From assembly GCA_031277855.1 (NCBI GenBank), contig JAITLO010000012.1:1-64000 (forward strand): a DNA stretch of 64,000 nucleotides. The letters run 5' to 3'. Position 1 is the stretch's first letter. Every line of letters begins with the position of its first letter. The DNA comes from Acidovorax sp. (GTDB lineage Bacteria > Pseudomonadota > Gammaproteobacteria > Burkholderiales > Burkholderiaceae_C). Both the position numbers and the translations under genes were made by a program. Below are positions 46,534-57,211 of this stretch, piece by piece. Below the pieces are notes generated by a model that saw only the letters and a list, made by a program, of their open reading frames with translations, had not been told where the DNA came from and searched no databases.

Positions 46534-46561
46534 AGAATGGAGTGATTCTAAGAATCCAGCA

Positions 46562-47728
<1,167 letters not shown>

Positions 47729-47756
47729 CATTCAAGCCAGCGCTGCGCTGCGTCCC

Positions 47757-47782
47757 AGCCCCGCCCCATGCGGGGCTTTTTC
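47757..47782 (+). terminator. rho-independent terminator after ftsY
   Basis: AGCCCCGC pairs with GCGGGGCT around CCCAT, followed by a T run. It lies 29 bp after the ftsY stop. Confidence 0.88.
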
Positions 47783-47896
47783 TTTTCAGGAGCAGCCAGC
47801 GCCCATCCCTGCTGGGTTTCGGCCCTCCATGACCGGGTTAGCTACATGCCTCAGATGAAGCTTCACGACGAATTGCACTGCTGCGCAAGCATGACG

Positions 47897-48547
47897 TTCC
47901 GAGGCCGGGACTCGCCCCGGCGGGCGAGGGACTATTCTTTGCTTCGCCAAAGCAAAGTACCCAAAAGAAAGGCGACCCTACTGCCCATGTCCCTGCGCTG
48001 CGCTTCGGGCAAGCTCGGTGCTCGATCCCAGGACGGTGCCGCAGAACTCGCGGCGCGGCTCTGCCGCTCTGCTCGAACATGCTGCGGCAAGCTTGACCAC
48101 GAAGCAGCTGTGTCCTACGGCACAGCTGCCCGCCCCGGGCTCTGCGCGCCAAGCCATGGGCAGAAGGGGAAGGCGGGAACCAGAATACCTGCCCTGCGTA
48201 GGTTGTGCCGTTTGCGAACTTTATCTCCAAGCCATAAACACCTGATGCTTCGTCACGCTGCTGGCGCTGCGGTTGTTCCCCTTCTATACACGCCTGCGGC
48301 GCACAGCACACAGGGCCGCATGGCTGCCGCAGGACAGCCATGCTTCGTAGACTGACTTGCCGCGGCTGTTCGAGCGGAGCGCTGAAAGCGCGTAGAGAGT
48401 TCTGCGGCAGGCCCTGTGTGCTGGGGGACGCAGGTTGCCCCGGCGCGATAGCGCCGGGGTCGGGGATAGCAGGGGCGCATTTTTGGCCTACCTTGTTGTG
48501 CGAGCAACAAGGTAGGTCGCCCGCCGGGGCGAGTCCCGGCTTCGGAA
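47897..48547. mobile_element. 651-bp gene-free element with 31-bp terminal inverted repeats (MITE-like)
   Basis: The left end (47897-47927) and right end (48517-48547) are inverted copies that match in 30 of 31 positions; each starts TTCCGA and holds GCCGGGACTCGCCCCGG. Just inside each end is a hairpin: CTTTGCTT/AAGCAAAG at 47937-47957, and a perfect 12-bp stem CCTACCTTGTTG/CAACAAGGTAGG at 48487-48516. The arms carry further imperfect inverted matches around GCCGCAGAACTC and GCTCGAAC. No open frame of note and no clear target duplication are seen. The flanking bases from 48548 to 48676 hold nothing I recognise. Confidence 0.65.
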
Positions 48548-48676
48548 TATCACTTCACCACAGTGTCTGAGATAAGTTCCTAGAAAGCCAGACGAGGCCT
48601 GCAGTGGCAGCTACCCAAAAGATGGTGCTCCAATACCGTGGCCTACACTGGCCGGGATACTTTCCCACGACAGACC

Positions 48677-49024
48677 ATGACCACCCGCGCTCTTTTTCGC
48701 CTCCGCATCTACCTGGACGACACCATCGCCATTGGCCCTGGCAAGGTGCAACTGCTGCAGGCCATACAGGCCCATGGCTCGATTTCTGCCGCCGCACGGG
48801 CGCTGGACATGTCCTATCGCCGAGCCTGGAATCTGGTCGATGAGATGAACCAGTCGCTGACCGAGCCTGCCGTCACCTCGGCCCCCGGCGGCAGCGGCGG
48901 TGGCGGCGCCCACCTGACCGCCACCGGCGAAGCCATCGTCACCGGCTACCGCAACATCGAAGCCCTGGCCCAGCAGGCCACCGTGGCAGAAGTCGAAGCG
49001 CTGCAAGCCTTGCTCAAACGCTGA
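48677..49024 (+). CDS. ModE-type winged helix DNA-binding protein lacking the molybdate-binding domain
   Basis: The 115-residue protein matches the N-terminal DNA-binding half of ModE: FRLRIYLDDTIAIGPGKVQLLQAIQAHGSISAAARALDMSYRRAWNLV, then a Gly-rich wing. ModE normally continues with two molbindin domains that bind molybdate, and these are absent. It lies 413 bp upstream of a molybdenum-dependent formate dehydrogenase operon and near a candidate ModE box. It may regulate that operon without sensing molybdate itself, or work with another molybdate sensor. Start at ATG 48677 fits the family. Confidence 0.85.
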   Translation: MTTRALFRLRIYLDDTIAIGPGKVQLLQAIQAHGSISAAARALDMSYRRAWNLVDEMNQSLTEPAVTSAPGGSGGGGAHLTATGEAIVTGYRNIEALAQQATVAEVEALQALLKR

Positions 49025-49105
49025 GAGCCCGCAGGCAGCCTGCTACACAGCGCCAGCCAACCCTAGACGCAGCCAGCTTTTTCTTTGCATGGCTTGCGCC
49101 GTTTT

Positions 49106-49129
49106 CGTTATGCATGGTTAAATACAGCG
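49106..49129 (+). promoter_or_regulatory. candidate ModE operator in the fdh upstream region
   Basis: CGTTATGCATGGTTAAATAC followed by AGCG has the same 24-bp length and end bases as the E. coli modA operator (CGTTAT at one end, TACATAACG-like at the other). It lies in the 413-bp spacer between the ModE-type gene and fdhA. I see no other clear element in that spacer, and no strong ribosome binding site for fdhA. Confidence 0.45.
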
Positions 49130-49437
49130 AACCGTTACCAAAGGTAGCGGCATTTGCGCAGTCGGCGCCGCACCCGGGACCTTGTTGACGCTTGTTCTTT
49201 GGCCGCGCTGCCCTGTTTCATCCACCGGTTTTTGGCGAGCAATGCCAAGGAGCGCCTAACGCATTACGGAAGCACCATCACAACCTTGCGCTTGACGCTT
49301 TTTGCGCAATGGGTGCCGGCATATCACCGCAAGGCGTATGCCGGCACATTCGTTTGGAGCTTCCGCCGCTGCTTTTCTGCCCCGCACCAGGGTGCACCGC
49401 ACTTCGCCATCCCCGTCCAAACCGGCTCTCCACCGAT

Positions 49438-52400
49438 ATGCACGACACCCCCATTCCCCACAGCCTGTCGCGGCGTGGCTTTCTGAAGCTGGCCGGCGCC
49501 GGCGCAGCCACCACCTCGCTGGCAGCCATGGGCTTCGCCGAGGCCGAAGCCCATGTGGCCGCCCATGTGCGCCAGTTCAAGCTGGCCACCACCACCGAGA
49601 CCCGCAATATCTGCACCTATTGCTCGGTGGCCTGCGGCATCATCATGTACTCCAAGGGTGATTTTTACGCTGGTGAAAAGGCCAAGATCATCCACATCGA
49701 AGGCGATGCCGACCACCCCACCAACAAGGGCACGCTGTGCCCCAAGGGTGCGGCCATCAAGGACTTCGTCAACTCCGACACCCGCACCAAGGTGCCGCGC
49801 TACCGCGCACCGGGTGCAGACCATTGGGAAGAGGTCAGCTGGGACTTCGCCCTCGACAAGGTTGCGCGCCACATCAAGGATGACCGCGACGCCAACTTTG
49901 TCGAGAAGAACGAAGCCGGCACCACCGTGAATCGCTGGACCAGCATGGGTTTTCTGGCCGCCTCGGGCGGCACCAACGAAACCGGCTGGATCACCTACAA
50001 AACGGTGCGTGCCCTCGGCGTTCTGCCCTTCGACAATCAGGCACGCGTCTGACACGGCCCTACGGTAGCCAGTCTGGCTCCGACTTTTGGCCGTGGCGCA
50101 ATGACCAACGCCTGGACCGACATCAAAAACACCGACCTCGTCGTCGTCATGGGTGGCAATGCCGCCGAAGCCCACCCCTGCGGCTTCAAATGGGTGACCG
50201 AGGCCAAACACCACAACAAGGCCAAGCTGATTGTTGTGGACCCCCGCTTCAACCGCACGGCATCGGTTGCGGATTACTACGCCCCCATCCGGCCGGGCTC
50301 GGACATCTCCTTTCTGATGGGGGTGATCCGTTACTGCATGGCCAACGACAAGGTGCAGTGGGAATACCTCAAGCACTACACCAACGCCAGCTACCTGGTA
50401 CGCGACGGCTTTGGCTGGAAGGATGGCCTGTTCAACGGCTATGACGAGGACAAGCGCGCCTACGACCAGAGCGAGTGGGACTACCAGTACGACGCCAATG
50501 GCCAGCCGCTGACCGACCCCACGCTGCAACACCCGCGTTGCGTGTGGAATCTGCTGCGGGAACATGTAGCGGTGTACACGCCGGAGTTCGTGGAGAACAT
50601 CTGCGGCACGCCCAAGGACCGTTTCCTCAAGATCTGCGAAATGATCGGCGAGACCGCGGCCACCGACAAGGTCATGACCTCCTGCTACGCCCTGGGCTGG
50701 ACCCAGCATTCCAAGGGTGCGCAGAACATCCGCGGCATGGCCATGCTGCAGCTAATGCTGGGCAATATCGGCCTGCCCGGTGGCGGTGTGAACGCGCTGC
50801 GCGGCCACGCCAATATCCAGGGCCTGACGGACCTGGGTCTGCTCTCGCACATGCTGCCCGGCTATATGGGCCTGCCCAACGAGCGCGAGACTTCGCTGCA
50901 GGCCTACCTGGCCACCAAGACCAACAAGCCCATGTTCCCGGGCCAGACCAGCTACTGGCAGCACACCGACAAGTTCATGGTGAGCTTCTTGAAGTCCATG
51001 TGGGGCGACAAGGCCACGGCAGAAAACGGTTTTGGCTACGACTGGCTGCCCAAGCTGGATGTGCCCTACTACGACATCTTGCGCACCTTCACCATGATGG
51101 AAGAAGGCAAAGTCAATCTGTACTTCTGTCAGGGCTTCAACCCGCTGATGTCCTTCCCCAATCGGGCCAAGCTGACGCGGGCGCTGTCCAAGCTCAAGCT
51201 GCTGGTGTCCATCGACCCGCTGGAGACCGAGACCGCCGCCTTCTGGCAAAACCACGGTGTCTACAACGATGTGAACCCGGCCGAGATCATGACCGAGGTG
51301 CTGGAGCTGCCCTCCACCTGCTTTGCCGAAGACGAAGGCGCCACGGTGAACTCCGGCCGCTGGCTGCAGTGGCACTGGACCGGTGCCAACCCGCCGGGCA
51401 ATGCCAAGCACGACACCTGGATCATGGCCGAAATCTTCCTGCGCGTGCGCGAGCTCTACCGCAAGGAAGGCGGCGTCTGCCCCGAGCCCATCTTCAACCT
51501 GAGCTGGGACTACCACAAGCCCAACGACCCCGAGCCCGAAGAGCTGGCCAAGGAAATGAATGGCCGGGCGCTGAAGGACGTGTACGACCTGAACGATCCG
51601 AGCAAGCTGGTGCGCAAGGCCGGTGAGCAGCACGCGGCTTTCAGCGAGCTGCGCGCCGATGGTTCCACCATGTCCGGCTGCTGGATTTATGCCGGCTCCT
51701 GGACCGAGCAGGGAAACATGATGGCCCGCCGCAACAACCACGACGAAGGTGGCATAGGCACCTATCTGAACTGGACCTGGGCCTGGCCAGCCAACCGCCG
51801 CATTCTCTACAACCGCGCCAGCGCCGACCTCCATGGCAAGCCCTGGGATGCACGCCGCAAGCTGCTGGAGTGGAATGCCGACCAGCAGCGCTGGGAAGGC
51901 TTTGACGTGCCGGACTTCTCGCCCACGGCCCAGCCCGAGGTGGTGCGCCCCTTCATCATGACGCAGGAAGGCACGGCCCGGCTGTTTGTGCGCAAGATGC
52001 TGCGCGACGGCCCCTTCCCCACGCACATGGAGCCCTGGGAAAGCCCGGTGGAGAACCCCTTCAACAAGAAGATGCGCGGCAACCCTGTGGGCCGCATCTT
52101 CCCGGCCGACCTTGCACAGTTGGGCAGCAGCGAAGAGTTCCCCTTTGTGGGCACCTCGTATCGGCTGACCGAGCACTTCCACACCTGGACCAAGCACAAC
52201 AAGGTGAACGCCGTGCTGCAGCCCGATTTCTTTGTGGAAATCAGCGAGGAGCTGGCGGCGCTGCGCGGCATCACCAAGGGTGGGCGCGTGCGCGTGTGGA
52301 ACAAGCGCGGCGAGGTCTGGGCCAAGGCCGTGGTCACCAAGCGCATACGCCCGCTGATGTGCGACGGCAAGGAAGTGCACGTGATCGGCATCCCCATCCA

Positions 52401-52554
52401 CTGGGGCTTCAAGGGCGCGGCCCGCAAAGGCTTTGGCGCCAACAGCCTGACGGTGTTTGCCGGTGAGGCGAATATCGACACGCCCGAGTCCAAGGCCTTT
52501 CTCGTCAACATCGAGCCGGCCAGCGCCGAAGACATCAAGAGGCTGACATCATGA
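49438..52554 (+). CDS. fdhA: formate dehydrogenase major subunit, selenocysteine enzyme read through an in-frame UGA
   Basis: The gene encodes 1038 residues if the TGA at 50050-50052 is read as selenocysteine (residue 205). The context is FDNQARV-Sec-HGPTVA, the same as in E. coli FdnG/FdoG. A Tat signal (SRRGFLKLAG) opens the protein. A [4Fe-4S] site (Cys59, 62, 66, 101) follows, and the bis-MGD-binding domains continue to the end. It oxidises formate to CO2 in the periplasm. The frame runs on without break after the UGA, and a SECIS hairpin follows. It overlaps fdhB by 4 bp (ATGA). Selenocysteine machinery genes are not in the window. Confidence 0.95.
50050..50095 (+). promoter_or_regulatory. 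selenocysteine UGA codon with SECIS hairpin
   Basis: Directly after the UGA, CACGGCC (50053-50059) pairs perfectly with GGCCGTG (50089-50095). The upper stem pairs CGG (50063-50065) with CCG (50080-50082) and AGCCA (50067-50071) with TGGCT (50075-50079), leaving a bulged T at 50066 and the loop GTC. The bulged U and the GU in the loop are the features SelB reads in E. coli fdhF. Confidence 0.9.
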
Positions 52555-53600
52555 GCTTCCCCCAGGCCCAACAGCCGCGCACCGCGGCCGCCAACCCTCC
52601 GGTGCAGCCCATGGCGTCGAATCTGCTGCCCTCGGACGTGATCAAGATCTCGGCCACGGACCATGTCCCCACGCCCGAGCGCCAGCTGACCAAGGTGGCC
52701 AAGCTGATCGACGTGTCCAAGTGCATAGGCTGCAAGGCCTGTCAGTCGGCCTGCATCGAGTGGAACGACACCCACCCGACCATGGAAGAGAACGTGGGCA
52801 TCTACGAGAACCCGCATGATCTGACGCCGGACATGTTCACGCTGATGCGTTTCACCGAATACCAGAACCCCGGCACCGGGGAGCTGGAATGGCTGATCCG
52901 CAAGGACGGCTGCATGCACTGCGAGGAGCCGGGCTGTCTGAAGTCCTGCCCCTCGCCGGGCGCCATCGTGCAGTACTCCAACGGCATCGTGGACTTCATC
53001 TCCGACAACTGCATTGGCTGTGGCTACTGCGTCAAGGGCTGCCCCTTCAATGTGCCACGCATTCACAAGACGGCCAATGTGTCCAAGAAGTGCACGCTGT
53101 GCTCGGACCGCGTGGCCATGGGCCAAGGCCCGGCCTGTGCCAAGGCCTGCCCTACGCAGTGCATCAGCTTTGGCACCAAGGAGGACATGAAGGCCCTGGC
53201 CGCCGAGCGCGTGGAAGACCTGAAGGAGCGCGGCTACGACAACGCCGGCCTCTACGACCCCCAAGGCGTGGGCGGCACCCATGTGATGTACGTGCTGCAC
53301 CACCGCGACAAACCCTCGCTGTACGCCGGCCTGCCGGACGACCCCCGAATCTCGCCCACGGTGGCGCTGTGGAAGGGCTCGGCCAAGAAGCTGGGCCTGA
53401 TCGCCGCCGGCCTGGCCACCGTGGGTGCGGTGCTGCACGGCATTTTTGCCAAGCCCAATGCCGTGACCCCGCACGAGGAGGAAGAGGCGCAAGAGCTGGT
53501 GGACGATATCGACCAGGGCGGCGACGGCTATCCCCATGGACATGACCACAGCCATGGCCATGAACAGGCGCCCGGCGCCACGCCCGGCAAGGAGCAATGA
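52551..53600 (+). CDS. fdhB: formate dehydrogenase iron-sulfur (beta) subunit
   Basis: The 349-residue protein has four ferredoxin-type Cys groups: CIGCKACQSAC (about 58-68), CMHCEEPGCLKSC, CIGCGYCVKGC and CTLC to CAKAC. They fit the four [4Fe-4S] clusters that carry electrons to the cytochrome b subunit. A membrane helix near the C-terminus (about 283-302) anchors it. A tail with HGHDHSHGHEQ follows, which is not typical. Both ends overlap neighbours by 4 bp (ATGA). It probably rides through Tat with the alpha subunit. Confidence 0.95.
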   Translation: MSFPQAQQPRTAAANPPVQPMASNLLPSDVIKISATDHVPTPERQLTKVAKLIDVSKCIGCKACQSACIEWNDTHPTMEENVGIYENPHDLTPDMFTLMRFTEYQNPGTGELEWLIRKDGCMHCEEPGCLKSCPSPGAIVQYSNGIVDFISDNCIGCGYCVKGCPFNVPRIHKTANVSKKCTLCSDRVAMGQGPACAKACPTQCISFGTKEDMKALAAERVEDLKERGYDNAGLYDPQGVGGTHVMYVLHHRDKPSLYAGLPDDPRISPTVALWKGSAKKLGLIAAGLATVGAVLHGIFAKPNAVTPHEEEEAQELVDDIDQGGDGYPHGHDHSHGHEQAPGATPGKEQ

Positions 53601-54337
53601 TGGAAAGCCAAGCAAACAACGCTGCCAGCCAGCGCGTCTACTCCGCCAAGGGCGATGAGCTGGCCAGCCGCAAGCCGGTGATGGTGGTGCGCTACCGCGG
53701 CATCACCCGCTTCAACCACTGGATCACGGCAGCCTGCATGATTGCGCTGCTACTCACCGGCGCGGCGTTCTTCCACCCCTCGCTATTCTGGCTGTCCAAG
53801 CTGTTTGGCGGCGGCCAGATGACGCGCTGGATCCACCCCTGGATCGGCGTGCTGCTGTTCTTCAGCTTTCTGGGCCTGTTTTTGCAGATGTGGCACCTCA
53901 ACCTGCCGCGCCGCGAAGACCTGCAATGGAGCATGCAGATTGGCGATGTGCTGCAGGGCAAGGAAGAAAACCTGCCCGAGCTGGGCAAGTACAACGCTGG
54001 GCAAAAAGGCGTGTTCTGGGGCATGAGCGGGCTCATCCTGCTGCTCATCGTCACCGGCATCATGATCTGGGAGCAGTACTTTCCGTTTCTGATCCCCATC
54101 CCGCTGCGGCGCATTGCCGTGGTGGTGCATGCCGCCGCTGCCCTGGGCTGCTTTTTCATCTTTGTGGCCCATGTGTATGCCGCCATCTGGACGCGGGGCA
54201 CCATTCCGGCCATGACGCGCGGCACCGTTACCGGTGGCTGGGCCTTCCGCCACCACCGCAAGTGGTTGCGTGAGCTGGCCAAGCGCCCACATGCAGCGGC
54301 GGTGCCACCACCCACCCGCAAGTCCTCACCCAAGTGA
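53597..54337 (+). CDS. formate dehydrogenase cytochrome b556 (gamma) subunit
   Basis: The 246-residue protein has four membrane helices (about 40-60, 77-100, 138-158, 175-197). The His residues that should bind two haem b groups lie in FNHWITAAC, TRWIHPWIG and VVHAAAALG. This is the FdnI/FdoI family, which passes electrons from the beta subunit to quinone. The C-terminus is cytoplasmic and basic. The start overlaps fdhB by 4 bp. The operon therefore makes a complete membrane-bound respiratory formate dehydrogenase. Confidence 0.95.
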   Translation: MMESQANNAASQRVYSAKGDELASRKPVMVVRYRGITRFNHWITAACMIALLLTGAAFFHPSLFWLSKLFGGGQMTRWIHPWIGVLLFFSFLGLFLQMWHLNLPRREDLQWSMQIGDVLQGKEENLPELGKYNAGQKGVFWGMSGLILLLIVTGIMIWEQYFPFLIPIPLRRIAVVVHAAAALGCFFIFVAHVYAAIWTRGTIPAMTRGTVTGGWAFRHHRKWLRELAKRPHAAAVPPPTRKSSPK

Positions 54338-54409
54338 GTCCCCCCGCATGCGCCGCGCGCGCATGCCCCCTCTCCCACGATTTTCAGCGCCGGCCTGCCG
54401 GCCTCCCCC

Positions 54410-55342
54410 ATGGCTGACAGCTCTATCCAACCCGATTCGTCCTTTATCACCGGGGGCATTGCCAAAACCCCGTTCACGCTGCAGCAGCCGCCGGCCCAGT
54501 GTTTTGACACCCGTGCCAGCCGCCTGCGCTTTCTGGCCCAAAGCAGCGAGCTGGCGCCCTATCTGAACTTTCTGGCCGATCTGGCCACGCTGCAAGCCAG
54601 GCTGGTGCAGGAACTGCCGGCCCCCCACCCCATCAGCAGCGAACGCCTGCAGCAAGCCAGCCAGGCCGGCCTGCCCCCCATAGACCGCGCGGCCCTGGCC
54701 GACGACAGCCAGCTGCATGCCTGCCTGCGCGCGCTGTGCGAGGCAGCCACCCACATCGCCATGCCCCCCCCGGCACGCCAGGCACTGGATGCCTTGCGCG
54801 GCGCCGAAGCCGACGACCTGCGCTGGTTGCTGGCCAATGTGCTGAGCGATGTACCTGGCGAGGCCATTCCCCAAGACGCAATCGCCCTCCACCTGTTCGC
54901 CGCAGCAGCGGTGCAGGTGCACCTGACGCGCCTGGCCACCAGCCTGCCCGCCGAGGCCCTGCAGCCCGTGGCCACTGGTGTGTGCCCGGCCTGTGGCGGT
55001 CTGCCCGTGACCTCCTCCGTCATCGGCCTGCGCGACATCGAGAACGTGCGCTATGCAAGCTGCAGCTGCTGCGCCACGCAGTGGAACGAGGTGCGCATCA
55101 AATGCCTGTGCTGCGGCTCCACCAAGGGCATCAGCTACCGCAGCGCCGGCACCGACGACGCCACGGTCAAGGCCGAGGTCTGCAAGGAATGCGGCCACTG
55201 GAGCAAGCTGCTCTACCAGGTGCGCAACCCCAGCCTGGAGCCCGTGGCCGACGATGTGGGCAGCCTGGGCCTGGACCTGCTGATGCGCAGCGAAACCCCA
55301 TACCGGCGCGTGGGGTTCAACCCCTATCTGCGGGGCTATTGA
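54410..55342 (+). CDS. fdhE: formate dehydrogenase accessory protein FdhE
   Basis: The 310-residue protein matches FdhE, needed for activity of respiratory formate dehydrogenases. It has four CxxC pairs in the C-terminal half: CPAC (about 187), CSCC (about 214), CLCC (about 229) and CKEC (about 255). They bind iron in a rubredoxin-like way. E. coli FdhE contacts the Tat signal and the FeS centre of the catalytic subunit. It is 72 bp after the gamma subunit gene in the same operon. No fdhD is in the window. Confidence 0.95.
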   Translation: MADSSIQPDSSFITGGIAKTPFTLQQPPAQCFDTRASRLRFLAQSSELAPYLNFLADLATLQARLVQELPAPHPISSERLQQASQAGLPPIDRAALADDSQLHACLRALCEAATHIAMPPPARQALDALRGAEADDLRWLLANVLSDVPGEAIPQDAIALHLFAAAAVQVHLTRLATSLPAEALQPVATGVCPACGGLPVTSSVIGLRDIENVRYASCSCCATQWNEVRIKCLCCGSTKGISYRSAGTDDATVKAEVCKECGHWSKLLYQVRNPSLEPVADDVGSLGLDLLMRSETPYRRVGFNPYLRGY

Positions 55343-55453
55343 GTCCTGGCCTCCGGCAGGGTGGGCTTATCTTTGATTTGGAGAGCAGCCACTGCAGCTG
55401 CAGCCTGCCTTGGCATGCCAAAACACTGCGATATCAAGACCCCAACAGCACTA

Positions 55454-55846
55454 CTAGCTCACAACTTTGCTGCTGGCAGCTGCCGCCGCCGGCAGTTGCA
55501 CGTTTTGCGCCACCCATTGCCCGTAGTCGCGCTGTGCCTGCTCGCCGCGCAGCAGAATCTGCGGCAGCTCATAGGGGTGCTGGCTGCGCAGCCACTCCAC
55601 CAGGGGCTGGACCGCGTCCGGCACGGTCTTGAGCACCAGGCGCCACTCGGCCACCTCTTCCAGCCGGCCCTCCCAGGCGTAGTGGGAGGTGATGGCGTCC
55701 ACCTGCACACAGGCCGCCAGCCTGGCCTGTACGGCGCCGCTGGCCATGCGCTGGGCATCCTCTGCCGATGGCAAGGTGGTGGTCACCACGCTCAGGCCCA
55801 TAAAGGCAAAACCCTTGGAAGTAGGTCGATGGGAAGGACCGGGCAT
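55454..55846 (-). CDS. cutA: divalent cation tolerance protein CutA
   Basis: The 130-residue protein has the CutA1 trimer fold with LSVVTTTLPSAEDAQRMASG, then ARLAACVQVDAITSHYAWEGRLEE, the most conserved part, and LRSQHPYELPQIL. Its N-terminus is about 15 residues longer than the core. The ATG at 55846 is supported by GAGAGGAG upstream. CutA was linked to copper tolerance, but the function is not settled. It stands alone, tail to tail with fdhE. Confidence 0.94.
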   Translation of the reverse strand: MPGPSHRPTSKGFAFMGLSVVTTTLPSAEDAQRMASGAVQARLAACVQVDAITSHYAWEGRLEEVAEWRLVLKTVPDAVQPLVEWLRSQHPYELPQILLRGEQAQRDYGQWVAQNVQLPAAAAASSKVVS

Positions 55847-56139
55847 GCAAGACTCCTCTCAGCAGTTCTGACAGACGGTCATGGTGCCCCAGATTCTGTT
55901 TCGTAACAAACCACCTTGGTTTTCAGACATATTGGCCTGCAGCCCCGCCCCTAGGGCTGCGGCCCGGGCTACACCCCTGTGTCTACAAAACTTCACGCAG
56001 CGTGCTACAAAACAGAAATATTCAGCGCTTACAACCCAGGACATGGCCCTGGCTGCCCTGGCGAATAGGCCTACGCGAAGCCCTGCTTTCCGGCACCAAG
56101 GCAACATCCACAGGGTGTCAAAGGAAGGGAACTTCTCGT

Positions 56140-56166
56140 TTAGCACTCAGTCATAGAGAGTGCTAA
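56140..56166 (+). promoter_or_regulatory. CIRCE element (HrcA operator) upstream of rpoH
   Basis: The sequence is a perfect CIRCE: TTAGCACTC, nine bases, and GAGTGCTAA. It ends 30 bp before the rpoH start. HrcA should bind it and repress transcription until heat shock. The rest of the 350-bp spacer (55847-56196) should hold the promoters; I see no other defined element. Confidence 0.93.
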
Positions 56167-56196
56167 CATGAACCCATGGAAGAAAGGATGAAAGCA

Positions 56197-57147
56197 ATGA
56201 CTACCCAAACGAGCAACCTGACGGCTGCGACGGCTTTGGCGCCTGCGAATCCTTGGGCTCTGGTGCCGCCGCTTGGCAATCTGGATGCCTATATTTCCGC
56301 CGTCAACCATCTGCCCATGCTCACCCAAGAGGAAGAGCAGGACTACGCACGCAAGCTCAAAGAACACAACGATCTGGATGCCGCAGGGCGTCTGATCATG
56401 TCCCACCTGCGCCTGGTGGTGTCCATCTCGCGCCAGTACCTGGGCTATGGCCTGCCCCACAGCGACCTGATCCAGGAAGGCAATGTGGGCCTGATGAAGG
56501 CCGTCAAGCGTTTTGACCCCGACCAGAATGTGCGTCTGGTGAGCTACGCCATGCACTGGATCAAGGCCGAGATCCACGAGTACATCCTGAAGAACTGGCG
56601 CATGGTCAAAGTGGCCACCACCAAGGCCCAGCGCAAGCTGTTCTTCAATCTGCGTTCCATGAAGCAGGAGCTCAAGGCCGATGCCGCCATGGAAGACGGT
56701 GAAGCCATGTTCCGCGACACGCTGACCGCGCAGGAGATTGACGCCATGGCGGCGCGCCTGAACGTCAAGCGCGAGGAAGTCATCGAAATGGAAACCCGGC
56801 TCTCGGGTGGCGACGTGCTGCTGGACCCCACGCCCAGCGACGATGACGACAAGGCTTTTGGCCCTATCGCCTACCTGGCCGACGCCGCCCATGAGCCCAC
56901 GGCCATGATCGAGTCGCAGCAGCGCGATGTGCTGGCCACCGACGGCATTGCCCAGGCGCTGGAAGCGCTGGACGCCCGCAGCCGCCACATTGTGGAAGAG
57001 CGCTGGCTGAAGGTGAACGATGACGGCTCCGGTGGCATGACGCTGCATGAGCTGGCCGCAGTCTACGGCGTGAGTGCCGAGCGCATCCGCCAGATCGAAG
57101 TGGCCGCCATGAAGAAAATGAAGAAGGCACTCACCGAGTTTGCGTAA
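56197..57147 (+). CDS. rpoH: heat shock sigma factor RpoH (sigma-32)
   Basis: The 316-residue sigma factor has region 2 with SHLRLVVSISRQYLGYGLPHSDLIQEGNVGLM, then the RpoH box QRKLFFNLRSMKQ which defines sigma-32. Region 4 ends with ELAAVYGVSAERIRQIEVAAMKKMK. It directs transcription of chaperone and protease genes on heat shock. ATG 56197 follows AAAGGA at good spacing; in-frame ATGs at 56176 and 56188 are less likely. The perfect CIRCE element upstream suggests HrcA represses it. A terminator follows. Confidence 0.96.
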   Translation: MTTQTSNLTAATALAPANPWALVPPLGNLDAYISAVNHLPMLTQEEEQDYARKLKEHNDLDAAGRLIMSHLRLVVSISRQYLGYGLPHSDLIQEGNVGLMKAVKRFDPDQNVRLVSYAMHWIKAEIHEYILKNWRMVKVATTKAQRKLFFNLRSMKQELKADAAMEDGEAMFRDTLTAQEIDAMAARLNVKREEVIEMETRLSGGDVLLDPTPSDDDDKAFGPIAYLADAAHEPTAMIESQQRDVLATDGIAQALEALDARSRHIVEERWLKVNDDGSGGMTLHELAAVYGVSAERIRQIEVAAMKKMKKALTEFA

Positions 57148-57211
57148 AACCGGCTGTAAGCTGCGCGGGACTGCTTGTCCCGCAGGTAAAAGGCAGAAAT
57201 GCTGCCTCCCG

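Noticed and set aside
47729-48676. Open frames on both strands within the spacer after ftsY
   Set aside because: They cross the inverted-repeat element and have no family-like sequence; the inverted-repeat structure explains the region better.
50050-50052. A frameshift or nonsense mutation splitting the formate dehydrogenase gene
   Set aside because: The UGA lies at the known selenocysteine position, the frame is unchanged afterwards, and a SECIS hairpin follows directly.
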